Part shown: one piece after another, positions 26,100-34,663 of the stretch
Layout: every line of letters begins with the position of its first letter
Numbering within the stretch: position 1 is the stretch's first letter
Assembly (NCBI RefSeq): GCF_003952505.1
Contig: NZ_CP034450.1
Location: forward strand, 3,844,001 to 3,908,000
Length of the DNA: 64,000 bases
From: Mesorhizobium sp. M4B.F.Ca.ET.058.02.1.1
GTDB taxonomy: Bacteria; Pseudomonadota; Alphaproteobacteria; Rhizobiales; Rhizobiaceae
Direction: 5' to 3'
Notes under the pieces: model-generated
Seen by the model: the letters and a program-made list of their open reading frames with translations, nothing else
What the model was told of the DNA's origin: nothing
Databases searched by the model: none
Made by a program: the position numbers and the translations under genes

Positions 26100-27131
26100 C
26101 TAGATGTTTTCCGGCAGATAGATGTCGAATGGCAGGAAGGTCTGGCCAGGCGCGTTGGCGGCGCCGGCCTCGATGGCATGGGCCATCAGATCGACAAGCT
26201 CGCGGCAGAGCGCGGCGAGTGGCGTGGAGATCACCATGGTGAGGATGTTGTCGGCGAGTGCCGCGCGCGATTCTGCGTTGATCTCGTTGCAGACGACGAC
26301 CGGCATATGCGCGGGCCGCGCTGCTCGCAGCGCCGAGACCGCGCCTTCCATGCCACCGCCGGCGACATAGCAGCCGGCGAGGTCCGGATGCCGGGCAAGG
26401 AGATCGATCATCGCATCGTGGGTCACCTGGTTCGCTTCCAGGTTGACCAGAGTCTCCATTACGATGAATTCCGGGGCATGCTCGCGGAAGAAGGAGCGGA
26501 AGCCGATCTCGCGCAGTTCATGGCCATGGAAGCGGTGGCTGCCGACGAAGAGGGCGACCTTGCCCGGCTTCCTGGCCGCCTTGGCGATCATCCAGGCCGC
26601 GGTGCGACCGACCTTGCGGTTGTCGAGGCCGACATAGCCCTCGCGGATGCCGGCGGCGAAGTCGGACAGCAAGGAGAACACCGGTACATTCCTGGCCTTC
26701 AGGGCCTCCACCGTCGCCGTCAGCGTCGGGTGGTCCGGACCGACGACGGCCACGGCCCTCGATTTCGCGGCCAGCCTGCGTGTCTGGGCGGCGATCTCGT
26801 CGGCGGCCAGCGACGCGGCGAAATCGATCGTCGCGACGCCGCGAAAGCGCTGCGATTGCGAGACTGCAAGTTCCAGCTCCCGCGCGAAATCGCCGTAGAA
26901 AATATCATTGCCTCGCAACAGCAGAAAGCCCAGGCGGTATTCCGGCAATTCCTGGCGCATGCGCTGCCTGATCAGTCCCGCGGCGTGATAGCCGATCTCG
27001 GTCGCAGCCTCATAGACGCGGCGCGCCGTTTCCTCCTTTACCGGCAGGCGGTTGTTCAAGACGCGATCAACGGTGGCAACGCTGACACCGGAGACGCGTG
27101 CCAGATCGGTAATGGTCGGCCGCTTTGCCAT
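26100..27131 (-). CDS. LacI-family regulator between inositol transport and MocDEF-like genes
   Basis: A 343-residue regulator: helix-turn-helix ITDLARVSGVSVATVDRVLNN (about 7-27) and a sugar-binding C-terminal domain. The ATG at 27131 has GAGGGAG upstream; a GTG two codons earlier is possible. Its gene lies between the ibpA operon and the divergent oxygenase genes, with TGATAG-type palindromes on both sides, so it likely controls one or both and itself. The ligand may be an inositol derivative (inference). Confidence 0.9.
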   Translation of the reverse strand: MAKRPTITDLARVSGVSVATVDRVLNNRLPVKEETARRVYEAATEIGYHAAGLIRQRMRQELPEYRLGFLLLRGNDIFYGDFARELELAVSQSQRFRGVATIDFAASLAADEIAAQTRRLAAKSRAVAVVGPDHPTLTATVEALKARNVPVFSLLSDFAAGIREGYVGLDNRKVGRTAAWMIAKAARKPGKVALFVGSHRFHGHELREIGFRSFFREHAPEFIVMETLVNLEANQVTHDAMIDLLARHPDLAGCYVAGGGMEGAVSALRAARPAHMPVVVCNEINAESRAALADNILTMVISTPLAALCRELVDLMAHAIEAGAANAPGQTFLPFDIYLPENI

Positions 27132-27179
27132 GAGCACTCCCTCGCTTGCCGACTCAGTTTACCTCGTCCTGATATGAAA

Positions 27180-27214
27180 TGATAGAAACTATCTTTCTGA
27201 TATTGAGACTATCA
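27180..27214. promoter_or_regulatory. Candidate LacI operators upstream of the regulator and the oxygenase gene
   Basis: TGATAG-AAA-CTATCT at 27180-27194 (one mismatch to a palindrome) and TGATA-TTGAGAC-TATCA at 27198-27214. Both resemble the perfect palindrome at 26045-26059. They lie 49 bases from the LacI start and about 95 from the oxygenase start. Confidence 0.55.
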
Positions 27215-27308
27215 TGGCTTGGAGCTATTTTGCATTTCGACGCCGACCGTGCACCCGCCCCACCGCTTTACGCGAGGGCCGAGCCGCAAGGTGCTGATGG
27301 AGGAAGCG

Positions 27309-28415
27309 ATGACGGCAATGATGGACGCGGCGCCATCCCGGCGCGACTACAGCCTGGTTGGCCGCGACGCCAGGCTGGCGGTGGAGAATGGTCTCTCGGC
27401 GGCCGAGTGGTACCACACCGACATCCCGCGCAAGCAGATGAAGGAATTGATGCAGCGCTCGGACCAGCCGGCGATCCGCGACACCGTCATCTGGCTCGGC
27501 GCCTTGGTCCTCAGCGCCGCCGGCGGCGCCTGGTTCTGGGGCACGTGGTGGTGCGTGCCGTTCTTCTTCGTCTACGGCACGCTTTACGGCTCCTCGACCG
27601 ATTCACGCTGGCACGAATGCGGCCACGGCACCGCCTTTCGCACGCAGTGGATGAACGACGCCATCTACCAAATCGCCTGCTTCATGATCATGCGCAACCC
27701 GGTGACCTGGCGCTGGAGCCACACGCGCCACCACACCGACACCATCATCGTCGGCCGCGATCCGGAAATCGCCGTGATGCGGCCGCCGGACCTGATCCGC
27801 ACGGCACTGGCCTTCGTCGGCGTCCTCGACGCCTGGCGCGCGATGAGCGACATGCTGCGCAACGCGGCCGGCAACATCAGCGCGGCGGAAAAGACCTTCA
27901 TTCCCGAGCAGGAGCAGCCGAAGGCGATCCGCATCGCCCGCATCTGGGCGGCGATCTATGCCGCCACGATCGCGTCGGCGTTCTATTTCGACTCGTTCCT
28001 GCCGCTGATGCTGGTCGGGCTGCCCAGGCTCTACGGCGCCTGGCATCACGTCATGACCGGCCTGTTGCAGCATGGCGGCCTTGCCGACAACGTCATCGAC
28101 CACCGCCTCAACAGCCGCACCGTCTACATGAATCCGATCAGCAGGTTCATCTACTGGAACATGAACTACCATGTGGAGCACCACATGTTTCCGATGGTGC
28201 CCTACCACGCGCTGCCCAGGCTGCACGAGTTGATCAAGCATGACCTGCCGGCGCCGACGCCGTCGATCCTGGCCGGCTACCGCGAGATGATCCCGGCCTT
28301 CCTGCGCCAGCTTCGCTACGAGGATTACTTCATCAAGCGGGAGCTGCCGCCGACGGCCCGCCCCTATCGCGAGGATCTGCACAGCGATCATCCCACGGCT
28401 GCAGCGGCCGAATGA
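27309..28415 (+). CDS. Fatty-acid-desaturase-type diiron oxygenase, MocD-like
   Basis: A 368-residue integral membrane protein with the three histidine boxes of the desaturase/hydroxylase superfamily: HECGHG, HTRHH and HVEHH, which bind a diiron centre. Hydrophobic spans occur around 60-100 and 220-245. The ATG at 27309 follows GGAGGA by five bases; the longer frame lacks this. With the ferredoxin and reductase that follow it forms a complete oxygenase chain. In Rhizobium, MocD (a hydrocarbon-oxygenase-like protein) with MocE and MocF is tied to demethylation of the rhizopine 3-O-methyl-scyllo-inosamine; neighbouring inositol genes support a similar role, by inference. Confidence 0.85.
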   Translation: MTAMMDAAPSRRDYSLVGRDARLAVENGLSAAEWYHTDIPRKQMKELMQRSDQPAIRDTVIWLGALVLSAAGGAWFWGTWWCVPFFFVYGTLYGSSTDSRWHECGHGTAFRTQWMNDAIYQIACFMIMRNPVTWRWSHTRHHTDTIIVGRDPEIAVMRPPDLIRTALAFVGVLDAWRAMSDMLRNAAGNISAAEKTFIPEQEQPKAIRIARIWAAIYAATIASAFYFDSFLPLMLVGLPRLYGAWHHVMTGLLQHGGLADNVIDHRLNSRTVYMNPISRFIYWNMNYHVEHHMFPMVPYHALPRLHELIKHDLPAPTPSILAGYREMIPAFLRQLRYEDYFIKRELPPTARPYREDLHSDHPTAAAAE

Positions 28416-28458
28416 TCGGCCGAGGCGCGCCGAACAATCCAATTCGCCGGAGGACGAC

Positions 28459-28773
28459 ATGAGTGACTGGGTCGAGGCCTGTGCGGCCGGAGACATCGAC
28501 GAGGAAGACGTTATGCGGTTCGATCATGGCGGCCGTACCTTCGCCATCTATCGCAGCCCGGATGACGAGTATTTCGCGACAGATGGGCTGTGCACGCATG
28601 AGAAAGTGCATCTGGCGGGCGGACTGGTGATGGACGACATCATCGAGTGCCCGAAGCACAATGGCCGCTTCAACTACAAGACCGGCGACGCCAGGGGCGC
28701 CCCGGTCTGCGTCAACCTCAAGACCTATCCGGTCAAGGTCGACGCCGGCAAAGTCCTCATTCAGATCGGGTGA
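28459..28773 (+). CDS. Rieske-type ferredoxin, MocE-like
   Basis: A 104-residue Rieske [2Fe-2S] protein with CTH at residues about 35-37 and CPKH at about 55-58. GGAGGA precedes the ATG at 28459. It would pass electrons from the reductase (five bases downstream) to the diiron oxygenase upstream. Confidence 0.9.
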   Translation: MSDWVEACAAGDIDEEDVMRFDHGGRTFAIYRSPDDEYFATDGLCTHEKVHLAGGLVMDDIIECPKHNGRFNYKTGDARGAPVCVNLKTYPVKVDAGKVLIQIG

Positions 28774-28778
28774 TCGCG

Positions 28779-30008
28779 ATGTCCGGGGGAATGGTCATCA
28801 TCGGCGCCGGCGAATGCGGCGGGCGCGCCGCGCTCGCCTTGCGCGATCTCGGCTTCGAGGGCGCGGTGACGCTGATCGGCGACGAGCCGCATCTGCCCTA
28901 TGAACGGCCGCCGCTGTCGAAGGAGGCGATGACCGGCGAAGTGCCGGCGATCAAGGCGATCACCAGCGAGGAGCTTCTGGCCGAACGCTCGATCCGGCAC
29001 ATCCGTTCGGTCCGCGCCGTGGCGATCGACCGCGCCGCGCATGCGGTTCGACTGTCGGACGGTTCTTCGCTTCCCTACGACAAGCTGTTGCTGGCGACCG
29101 GCTCGCTACCGCGCAAGCTGCCGATGCCGGGGCTGGGCGAACGCTGTGTCTATCTTCGGACCTTCAACGACGCTCTGGCCATCCGCGCGCATCTCAATCC
29201 AAAAAGCCGCATCGCCATCGTCGGTGGCGGCTTCATCGGGCTGGAGCTTGCCGCTTCGTCGCGCAAGCTCGGCGCCACGGTCACCGTCATCGAAGCGCAG
29301 CCGCGCATCCTGATGCGCGGCGTGCCGGCCGAGATCGCCGCGGCAATCCACGCGGCGCATGAGGCGGAAGGCGTGATCATCCTCGCCGGCCAGGGCATAG
29401 AAGCAATCGCCGATGACGGCAAAGAGGTGCGCATCACGCTTACCGGCGGACGACAAATCGCCGCCGACCTCGCGGTGATCGGCATCGGCGCCGTGCCGGT
29501 GACCGGGCTTGCCGCGGAAGCAGGGCTTACGATCGACAACGGCATCGCCGTCGATGCCGAGCTGCGCACCGCCGACCCGGACATCTTCGCCGCCGGCGAC
29601 TGCTGCTCGTTCCCGCTTGCCGTCTATGGCGGCCGCCGCGTGCGGCTGGAAGCCTGGCGCAACGCCCAGGAGCAGGGCGCGCTGGCGGCGAAAAACATGC
29701 TCGGCGCCGGCGAGGCGCATGCGTCGGTGCCGTGGTTTTGGTCGGATCAGTATGGGCTGACCCTGCAGATCGCCGGGCTTTCCGACGAGGGCAAGAGCAT
29801 GGTGCGCCGCGACCTCGACGACGGCGCCTTCATCCTGTTCCACCTGGCGGACGACGGACGGCTGGTGGCGGCGAGCGGCATCGGTCCGGGCAATGCGGTG
29901 GCGCGCGATATCCGCCTGGCGGAAATGCTGATCGCCAAGCGCGCGGCGCCGGCGCCGGCGGCGCTCGGCTCGCAAACGGTCAAGCTCAAATCGCTGCTGG
30001 CGGCGTGA
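28779..30008 (+). CDS. FAD-dependent ferredoxin reductase, MocF-like
   Basis: A 409-residue pyridine-nucleotide-disulphide-type oxidoreductase: FAD motif GAGECGG (about 8-14), NAD motif GGGFIGLELA (about 149-158) and the second FAD motif DIFAAGDCC. It belongs to the rhodocoxin/putidaredoxin reductase group. The ATG at 28779 lies five bases after the ferredoxin stop; longer frames overlap the ferredoxin. Confidence 0.92.
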   Translation: MSGGMVIIGAGECGGRAALALRDLGFEGAVTLIGDEPHLPYERPPLSKEAMTGEVPAIKAITSEELLAERSIRHIRSVRAVAIDRAAHAVRLSDGSSLPYDKLLLATGSLPRKLPMPGLGERCVYLRTFNDALAIRAHLNPKSRIAIVGGGFIGLELAASSRKLGATVTVIEAQPRILMRGVPAEIAAAIHAAHEAEGVIILAGQGIEAIADDGKEVRITLTGGRQIAADLAVIGIGAVPVTGLAAEAGLTIDNGIAVDAELRTADPDIFAAGDCCSFPLAVYGGRRVRLEAWRNAQEQGALAAKNMLGAGEAHASVPWFWSDQYGLTLQIAGLSDEGKSMVRRDLDDGAFILFHLADDGRLVAASGIGPGNAVARDIRLAEMLIAKRAAPAPAALGSQTVKLKSLLAA

Positions 30009-30056
30009 GGCTTCGGAAGGTGCCGGCATCTCGTGCGGCATGAGGGGGATCAAGAA

Positions 30057-30863
30057 ATGGCACGCAACAGACCGACGGTCGCCGACCTGCAAGCGCTGAA
30101 GGGCAAGCGTCAGTTGTCCAAGCTGCGCGTCTTCTCGCTGGAAGAAGCGGAAGCCGCCGAAAGCGCTGGCATCGACATCATCTCGGTCACCTATGACCTG
30201 ATCTTCGACCCGCGTTTCCGCGACGCCGCGCCGACCTGCTTCGCCATTCCCGGCGACGAACAGGCCAAGATGGGCGCCACCACCGACGATATCCTGCGCA
30301 CAGCGGTGAAGCTGCGCGCGGCGAGCGCCGATGCGATGTACTGCTCGGCCAGTTTGCAGACGATCCGCCGGCTGCGCGACGAGCACATCCCGGTCTGCGG
30401 CCATGTCGGCCTGGTCCCGGCGCATGCGACCTGGACCGGCGGCTTCAAGGCGGTCGGCAAGACCGCCGAGAGCGCCGCTTTCGTCTGGAAGCAGGTCAAG
30501 GACCTCGAGGCGGCCGGCGCCTTCGCCGCCGAAATCGAGGTGGTGCCGGCCGAGGTCGCCAGCGCGATCTCGCGGCGCACGCCGCTGATCATGATCTCGA
30601 TGGGTGCCGGCGCCGGCTGCGATGCCCAGTATCTGTTCTCGGAAGACGTGCTCGGCACCAATCGCGGCCGCTATCCGCGCCACGCCAAGCGCTACCGCGA
30701 TCTCGCGGCGGAGTTCGACCGCATTCAGAGCGAGCGCATCGCCGCGTTCCGCGAATATGCCGCCGACATCCAGTCGGGCGCCTATCCGGAACCGCGCCAC
30801 ATGGTCGAGGCGGACGCGCTGGAATTGCGCAAGTTCGAGGCGTTCCTCGACGCGGAAGGCTAA
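30057..30863 (+). CDS. PanB-family protein lacking key PanB residues
   Basis: A 268-residue protein aligning along its length with ketopantoate hydroxymethyltransferase: VCGHVGLVP (113-121), GGFKAVGK, the catalytic Glu in EVVP (Glu161), MGAGAGCDAQ and the C-terminal SGAYPEP. The PanB stretches that hold metal and substrate are changed: VGDSLG becomes VTYDLIF (44-50) and KIEGG becomes YCSAS (95-99), losing Asp, Lys and Glu. So it is unlikely to be a normal pantothenate enzyme. It follows the MocDEF-like genes by 48 bases with GAGGGGG before the ATG, and may act on the one-carbon unit released by demethylation, which is speculation. Confidence 0.82.
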   Translation: MARNRPTVADLQALKGKRQLSKLRVFSLEEAEAAESAGIDIISVTYDLIFDPRFRDAAPTCFAIPGDEQAKMGATTDDILRTAVKLRAASADAMYCSASLQTIRRLRDEHIPVCGHVGLVPAHATWTGGFKAVGKTAESAAFVWKQVKDLEAAGAFAAEIEVVPAEVASAISRRTPLIMISMGAGAGCDAQYLFSEDVLGTNRGRYPRHAKRYRDLAAEFDRIQSERIAAFREYAADIQSGAYPEPRHMVEADALELRKFEAFLDAEG

Positions 30864-30883
30864 ACAGCCCGAACCCGAGGCGG

Positions 30884-31843
30884 CTAGAACAGCGCCTTCA
30901 GTTCGTCCAGCTTGTCGTTGACCAGCCAGCCGTAATAATTTTCCTCGGGCAGCTTTTCCGGCTCGCCGGCGGCGCGACGCTTGTCGTTCTCGGCCTTCAA
31001 AGCAGAGGCGCGCTGCTCGGGATTGCCGACATTGTAGAGCGTCGCCGTGAGGCCGGGATTGTCGGAGATGTCGAAGCCGGCAATGTTCTTATAGGCATCG
31101 ATCGACGTCCTGATCGTCGCCGCGACATAGGCCAGCGTCAGGTCCGGATCCATGATGGTCTTGTAGACCGTGTTCGGATCGCCGACGTCGAGCTTCGGCA
31201 GTCCGGAAACCTTGTGCACGAGATCGCTCATCTGCAGCGCGGTCAGCGGATTGAGCTGGCCGAGGCCGAAGGTCTGGCCGGCATAATAGGGCTGGAAAAA
31301 GGTGGCGCCGAAACGGTCGTTGGGGAAGCTCGTCCCCCCGATGCTCTTGCCGCGGAACGAATGGTTCCAGACCTGCTCGCGGCATTCCCACAGATCGTAG
31401 CTGTCGGTCATGCCGGCGCATTTCTTGAATTCGGGGCGCTGGACGAAATCGCTGATGTCCTCGCCGTCATAGGCGAAGGAGAGCTTGCTCGACAGATAGG
31501 AGATCGCCTTGACGTAATAGGTCTGCAGCCGGTCGTAGGCGTCGACATTGTAGGTATGCTCGCCGACGATGGCGCCGACGATGTGCATCGGGTCGATGCC
31601 ATAGGCGCCAGCCTCCTTCCTGATCTTGGCGCGCAGATCGGCGTCGCTCTTCAGCAGCGCGTAGACCTTGCGGTATTTGGCCTGGAAGGTCGTGTTGGTG
31701 GCTTGCGTCCGCCGGCTGGAGGCGCCCGGTATGTCGGGCTGGACGGCGTTGCGGTTTCCCGGCGGCACCAGGGTCTGCGCGTTGGCCACGGCCACAGCCG
31801 CCGCCATAGCCAGGCCGAGAAGGAGAAGAAGCCGTCTTTTCAT
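30884..31843 (-). CDS. DUF1402-family periplasmic protein
   Basis: A 319-residue protein with a signal peptide (MKRRLLLLLGLAMAAAVAVANA). The mature part contains GAIVGEHTYN (about 117-126), FGLGQLNPLTALQ (near 210) and TLYNVGNPEQRA (near 272), recalling a lysozyme-like transglycosylase pattern (Glu, GLGQ, N-P-R loop). The family is common in rhizobia and has no established function. The start at 31843 gives the signal peptide; a longer frame runs through palindromes. Convergent with the PanB-like gene (20-base gap). Confidence 0.82.
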   Translation of the reverse strand: MKRRLLLLLGLAMAAAVAVANAQTLVPPGNRNAVQPDIPGASSRRTQATNTTFQAKYRKVYALLKSDADLRAKIRKEAGAYGIDPMHIVGAIVGEHTYNVDAYDRLQTYYVKAISYLSSKLSFAYDGEDISDFVQRPEFKKCAGMTDSYDLWECREQVWNHSFRGKSIGGTSFPNDRFGATFFQPYYAGQTFGLGQLNPLTALQMSDLVHKVSGLPKLDVGDPNTVYKTIMDPDLTLAYVAATIRTSIDAYKNIAGFDISDNPGLTATLYNVGNPEQRASALKAENDKRRAAGEPEKLPEENYYGWLVNDKLDELKALF

Positions 31844-31858
31844 ACGCCGCCGCCCGTC

Positions 31859-31894
31859 AAGGCGCCCTGCCGGAACGATCCGGCAAGGCGCCTT
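31859..31894. repeat. Long palindrome upstream of the DUF1402 gene
   Basis: AAGGCGCC-c-TGCCGG, 6-base loop, CCGGCA-a-GGCGCCTT: a 15-bp imperfect stem 16 bases before the DUF1402 start. It lies in the 325-base gene-free stretch 31844-32168, which otherwise holds two family-B palindromes. Confidence 0.6.
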
Positions 31895-31908
31895 AAGTGT
31901 TTTCTTCC

Positions 31909-31944
31909 ATGCGTGCCCCAAACCGCTCGACAGTTTGGGCATGC
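31909..31944. repeat. Palindrome family B, degenerate copy
   Basis: ATGCGTGCCCCAAACC, CGCTCGACA, GTTTGGGCATGC: same layout as the copy at 32120-32168 with a shorter, altered core. Confidence 0.6.
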
Positions 31945-32119
31945 CCGAGTCGCCGGGCAAACTAGGTAAAGCAGGTGGGAGAGTCGAGAGAAGCCCGCCT
32001 CCCGCCAAGGCGAAAGCCGGCCAGATGCTTCCATTTGGCCACACCCCGCCCGCCGTGCCGGACAAGCCTTGCCGGCCCGCCCGAAGCCAGAACCCTGCCC
32101 GGCATCGGGTTCCTTGCTG

Positions 32120-32168
32120 ATGCATATCGTTGTCCCAAAACCGCTGCGCACTTTTGGGCGACATGCAT
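32120..32168. repeat. Palindrome family B, intact copy abutting hslU
   Basis: ATGCAT, CGTTGTCCCAAAA, CCGCTGCGCAC, TTTTGGGCGAC, ATGCAT. The core CCGCTGCGCACTTTT is shared with family A. The last base touches the hslU stop codon, so it may act as the hslU mRNA 3' end. Confidence 0.7.
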
Positions 32169-33479
32169 TTACAGGATGAATCTGGACAAATCCGTGTTCC
32201 TCGAGAGGTCGCCGACATGCTTTTGCACATAGGCGGAGTCGATGGTGACGGTCGTACCGTTGCGGTCCGGCGCGTCGTAAGAGATCTCGTCCAGCACCCG
32301 CTCCATCACCGTCTGCAGGCGTCTTGCGCCGATATTCTCGACGCTGGCGTTGAGATCGACGGCAATGCCGGCCAGCGAATCGATGGCGTCGTCGGTGAAG
32401 GCCAGTTCGACCCCTTCCGTCTTCATCAGCGCGACGTACTGCTTGATCAGGCTCGCCTCGGTCTCGGTGAGGATGCGGACGAAGTCCTCCTTCTCCAGCG
32501 CGCGCAGCTCGACGCGGATCGGCAGGCGGCCCTGCAGTTCCGGCAACAGATCGGACGGCTTCGACACATGGAAGGCGCCCGACGCGATGAACAGGATATG
32601 GTCGGTCTTCACCGGGCCGTACTTCGTCGCCACCGTCGTGCCTTCGACCAGCGGCAGCAGGTCGCGCTGCACGCCTTCGCGCGAAGGCCCGCCCGAAATG
32701 TCGCTCCTGGCCGCGATCTTGTCGATCTCATCGAGGAAGACGATGCCGTCATTTTCAGTGGCGTCGAGAGCGCGGCGGATCACCTCGTCCTGGTCGAGTA
32801 GTTTGTCGGACTCGTCATTGACCAGCAGCGCGTAGGAATCGCGCACCGTGGTCTTGCGGCTCTTGGTCTTGCGGCCGCCCATCGCCTTCGACAGCATGTC
32901 GTTGATGTTGAGCACGCCGATATTGCCGCCCGGCATTCCTGGGATCTCGAAGCCCGGCATGCCGCCGGTGCCGGTGTCGGCGACTTCGATCTCGATCTCC
33001 TTGTCGTCGAGCTCGCCGTCGCGCAGCTTCTTGCGGAAGGAGTCGCGCGTCGACGGGCTCGCCGTCTTGCCGACCAGGGCCTCCAGCACGCGTTCTTCGG
33101 CATTGATCTGGGCGCGCGCCGCGACGTCCTCGCGCATCTTCTCGCGCGCCAGGCCGATGGCAACCTCGACCAGGTCGCGCACGATCTGCTCAACATCGCG
33201 GCCGACATAGCCGACCTCGGTGAACTTGGTCGCCTCGACCTTGACGAATGGCGCGCCGGCGAGGCGGGCCAGGCGCCGCGAGATCTCGGTCTTGCCGACG
33301 CCGGTCGGGCCAATCATCAGGATGTTCTTCGGCATCACCTCCTCGCGCATCTGGCCTTGCAGCTGCTGGCGGCGCCAGCGGTTGCGGAGCGCAATGGCCA
33401 CGGCGCGCTTGGCGTCCTTCTGGCCGATGATGAAGCGGTCGAGTTCCGAAACGATTTCGCGGGGAGAGAAGGTGCTCAT
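32169..33479 (-). CDS. hslU: HslU ATPase of the HslUV protease
   Basis: A 436-residue AAA+ unfoldase: Walker [10 protein letters not shown] (about 60-68), Walker [10 protein letters not shown] and the conserved C-terminus ending in DLSRFIL, which activates HslV. The start at 33479 ([14 protein letters not shown]) is family-typical. It lies downstream of hslV in a four-gene run hslV-GNAT-UPF0314-hslU. Confidence 0.97.
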   Translation of the reverse strand: MSTFSPREIVSELDRFIIGQKDAKRAVAIALRNRWRRQQLQGQMREEVMPKNILMIGPTGVGKTEISRRLARLAGAPFVKVEATKFTEVGYVGRDVEQIVRDLVEVAIGLAREKMREDVAARAQINAEERVLEALVGKTASPSTRDSFRKKLRDGELDDKEIEIEVADTGTGGMPGFEIPGMPGGNIGVLNINDMLSKAMGGRKTKSRKTTVRDSYALLVNDESDKLLDQDEVIRRALDATENDGIVFLDEIDKIAARSDISGGPSREGVQRDLLPLVEGTTVATKYGPVKTDHILFIASGAFHVSKPSDLLPELQGRLPIRVELRALEKEDFVRILTETEASLIKQYVALMKTEGVELAFTDDAIDSLAGIAVDLNASVENIGARRLQTVMERVLDEISYDAPDRNGTTVTIDSAYVQKHVGDLSRNTDLSRFIL

Positions 33480-33483
33480 GTCA

Positions 33484-34083
33484 CTAAATTCCACTTTGCC
33501 ACTGCTTGATGGACTCGAACGGATGCAGCAGCATGATCACGTTGAGCGTCAGATTGTCCCGGATGATGTAGCCCGTACCGAGCTCGAAGATGAGGGCCAG
33601 GGCAACGACCACCCATATAGGAAGCTTTCGCGCCATCACAAATCCCAGCACCATGGCCAACGTGTCCGATACCGAGTTGATGATGCTGTCGCCGTAATAG
33701 TCGAGCGAAATCGTGCCGGCGCGGTAACGCTCGATGATGAAGGGGCTGTTCTCCAGAAGCTCCCAGCCACCCTCGATGAGGACGGCGAAGGCGAGCCTCA
33801 GCCCGATCGGCGAACGCGGAAAGAGGAACCGCGCCAGCGCATAGAACAGGAAGCCATGGATGATGTGCGATGGCGTGTACCAGTCCGAGATGTGCTGGGA
33901 GTTCTCCGAGCTTTGCACCACCCCGTGCCACAGCTTGACATAGCCGCAGGTGCAGATCGGCGGATGGCCCATGCCGTAAAGCGCGCCGGCCTGGAAGATC
34001 AGCAAAGCCAGCATGAGCAGAAGCCCCATGCGCCAGCTGTCCTCATAGGCCGAAAGCGTCTTGTCCTCGCCGGATGCGTTCAT
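33484..34083 (-). CDS. UPF0314/DUF2585 membrane protein
   Basis: A 199-residue protein with about four hydrophobic segments (18-38, 70-88, 132-148, 153-170) and the conserved stretch [15 protein letters not shown]. It belongs to the uncharacterised UPF0314/DUF2585 family found beside hslU in rhizobia. Four bases separate it from hslU. Confidence 0.85.
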   Translation of the reverse strand: MNASGEDKTLSAYEDSWRMGLLLMLALLIFQAGALYGMGHPPICTCGYVKLWHGVVQSSENSQHISDWYTPSHIIHGFLFYALARFLFPRSPIGLRLAFAVLIEGGWELLENSPFIIERYRAGTISLDYYGDSIINSVSDTLAMVLGFVMARKLPIWVVVALALIFELGTGYIIRDNLTLNVIMLLHPFESIKQWQSGI

Positions 34084-34088
34084 CTGGT

Positions 34089-34613
34089 TCAGTCCCCCTC
34101 TTCCGTGTCGCCTTGCGCCGCGTCGACGGCCATCAGCACGACATCCCCGTATTGCGACTGCCTGCGGCCGATCGGCCTGAAACCCGCCTTCTCATAGGCG
34201 CGGATGGCGCGCGCGTTCCGCGGATGCGGATCGATGATGACGCGCGGCGCCCCTTCCTCGAAAAGCTGCTCGACGAACTGCCGCACGATCGCCGTGCCGT
34301 GGCCGACGCCGACCAGCTGCGCCAGGCCGATCGACAGGTCGATACCCAGCGTGCCGAACGGCTGGTCGGCATAGGGATGATCGTCCTCCAGATGCGGATC
34401 GTAGCTCTGCAGGTAGGCGATCGGCCGGCCGTCGAGTTCGACGATCAGCGGCTCGACCGAAACCGAGTCGATGTGCTCGCGGATTTCGGCGATCTCTTGT
34501 TCCGGATCGTCCCACCATTCGGCGACATGCGGCTCGGCCAGCCAGCCGGCGATCATCGGCAGGTCTTTTTCGGTCACCGGCCGAAAATCGTAAACGTGCT
34601 CTTGTTGGACCAT
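34089..34613 (-). CDS. GNAT acetyltransferase, AAC(6')-like
   Basis: A 174-residue acetyltransferase. [16 protein letters not shown] opens the fold, PHVAEWW lies near 30-36, the acetyl-CoA loop [10 protein letters not shown] is near 104-113 and [17 protein letters not shown] near 132-148 is typical of the aminoglycoside 6'-acetyltransferase-like group. The start codon lies inside palindrome family C. The natural substrate is unknown; resistance is not implied. Confidence 0.85.
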   Translation of the reverse strand: MVQQEHVYDFRPVTEKDLPMIAGWLAEPHVAEWWDDPEQEIAEIREHIDSVSVEPLIVELDGRPIAYLQSYDPHLEDDHPYADQPFGTLGIDLSIGLAQLVGVGHGTAIVRQFVEQLFEEGAPRVIIDPHPRNARAIRAYEKAGFRPIGRRQSQYGDVVLMAVDAAQGDTEEGD

Positions 34614-34653
34614 GATCTTATCCGAAAACCGGGTCCCACTTTTCGGGATCATG
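34611..34653. repeat. Palindrome family C, covering the GNAT start codon
   Basis: CATGATC, TTATCCGAAAACC, GGGTCCCAC, TTTTCGG, GATCATG. The outer arms CATGATC/GATCATG are complementary, and the left one contains the GNAT ATG on the minus strand. The core resembles families A and B (AAAACCG...CACTTTT). Confidence 0.7.
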
Positions 34654-34663
34654 GTCGATTGCC

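Noticed and set aside
31859..31894. Terminator for the PanB-like operon
   Set aside because: It lies beyond the convergent DUF1402 gene, about 1 kb away, and lacks a U-tract; treated as a repeat.
34089..34613. Aminoglycoside resistance gene
   Set aside because: Only the general AAC(6')-like GNAT pattern is visible; the gene sits in a housekeeping run and nothing shows drug specificity.
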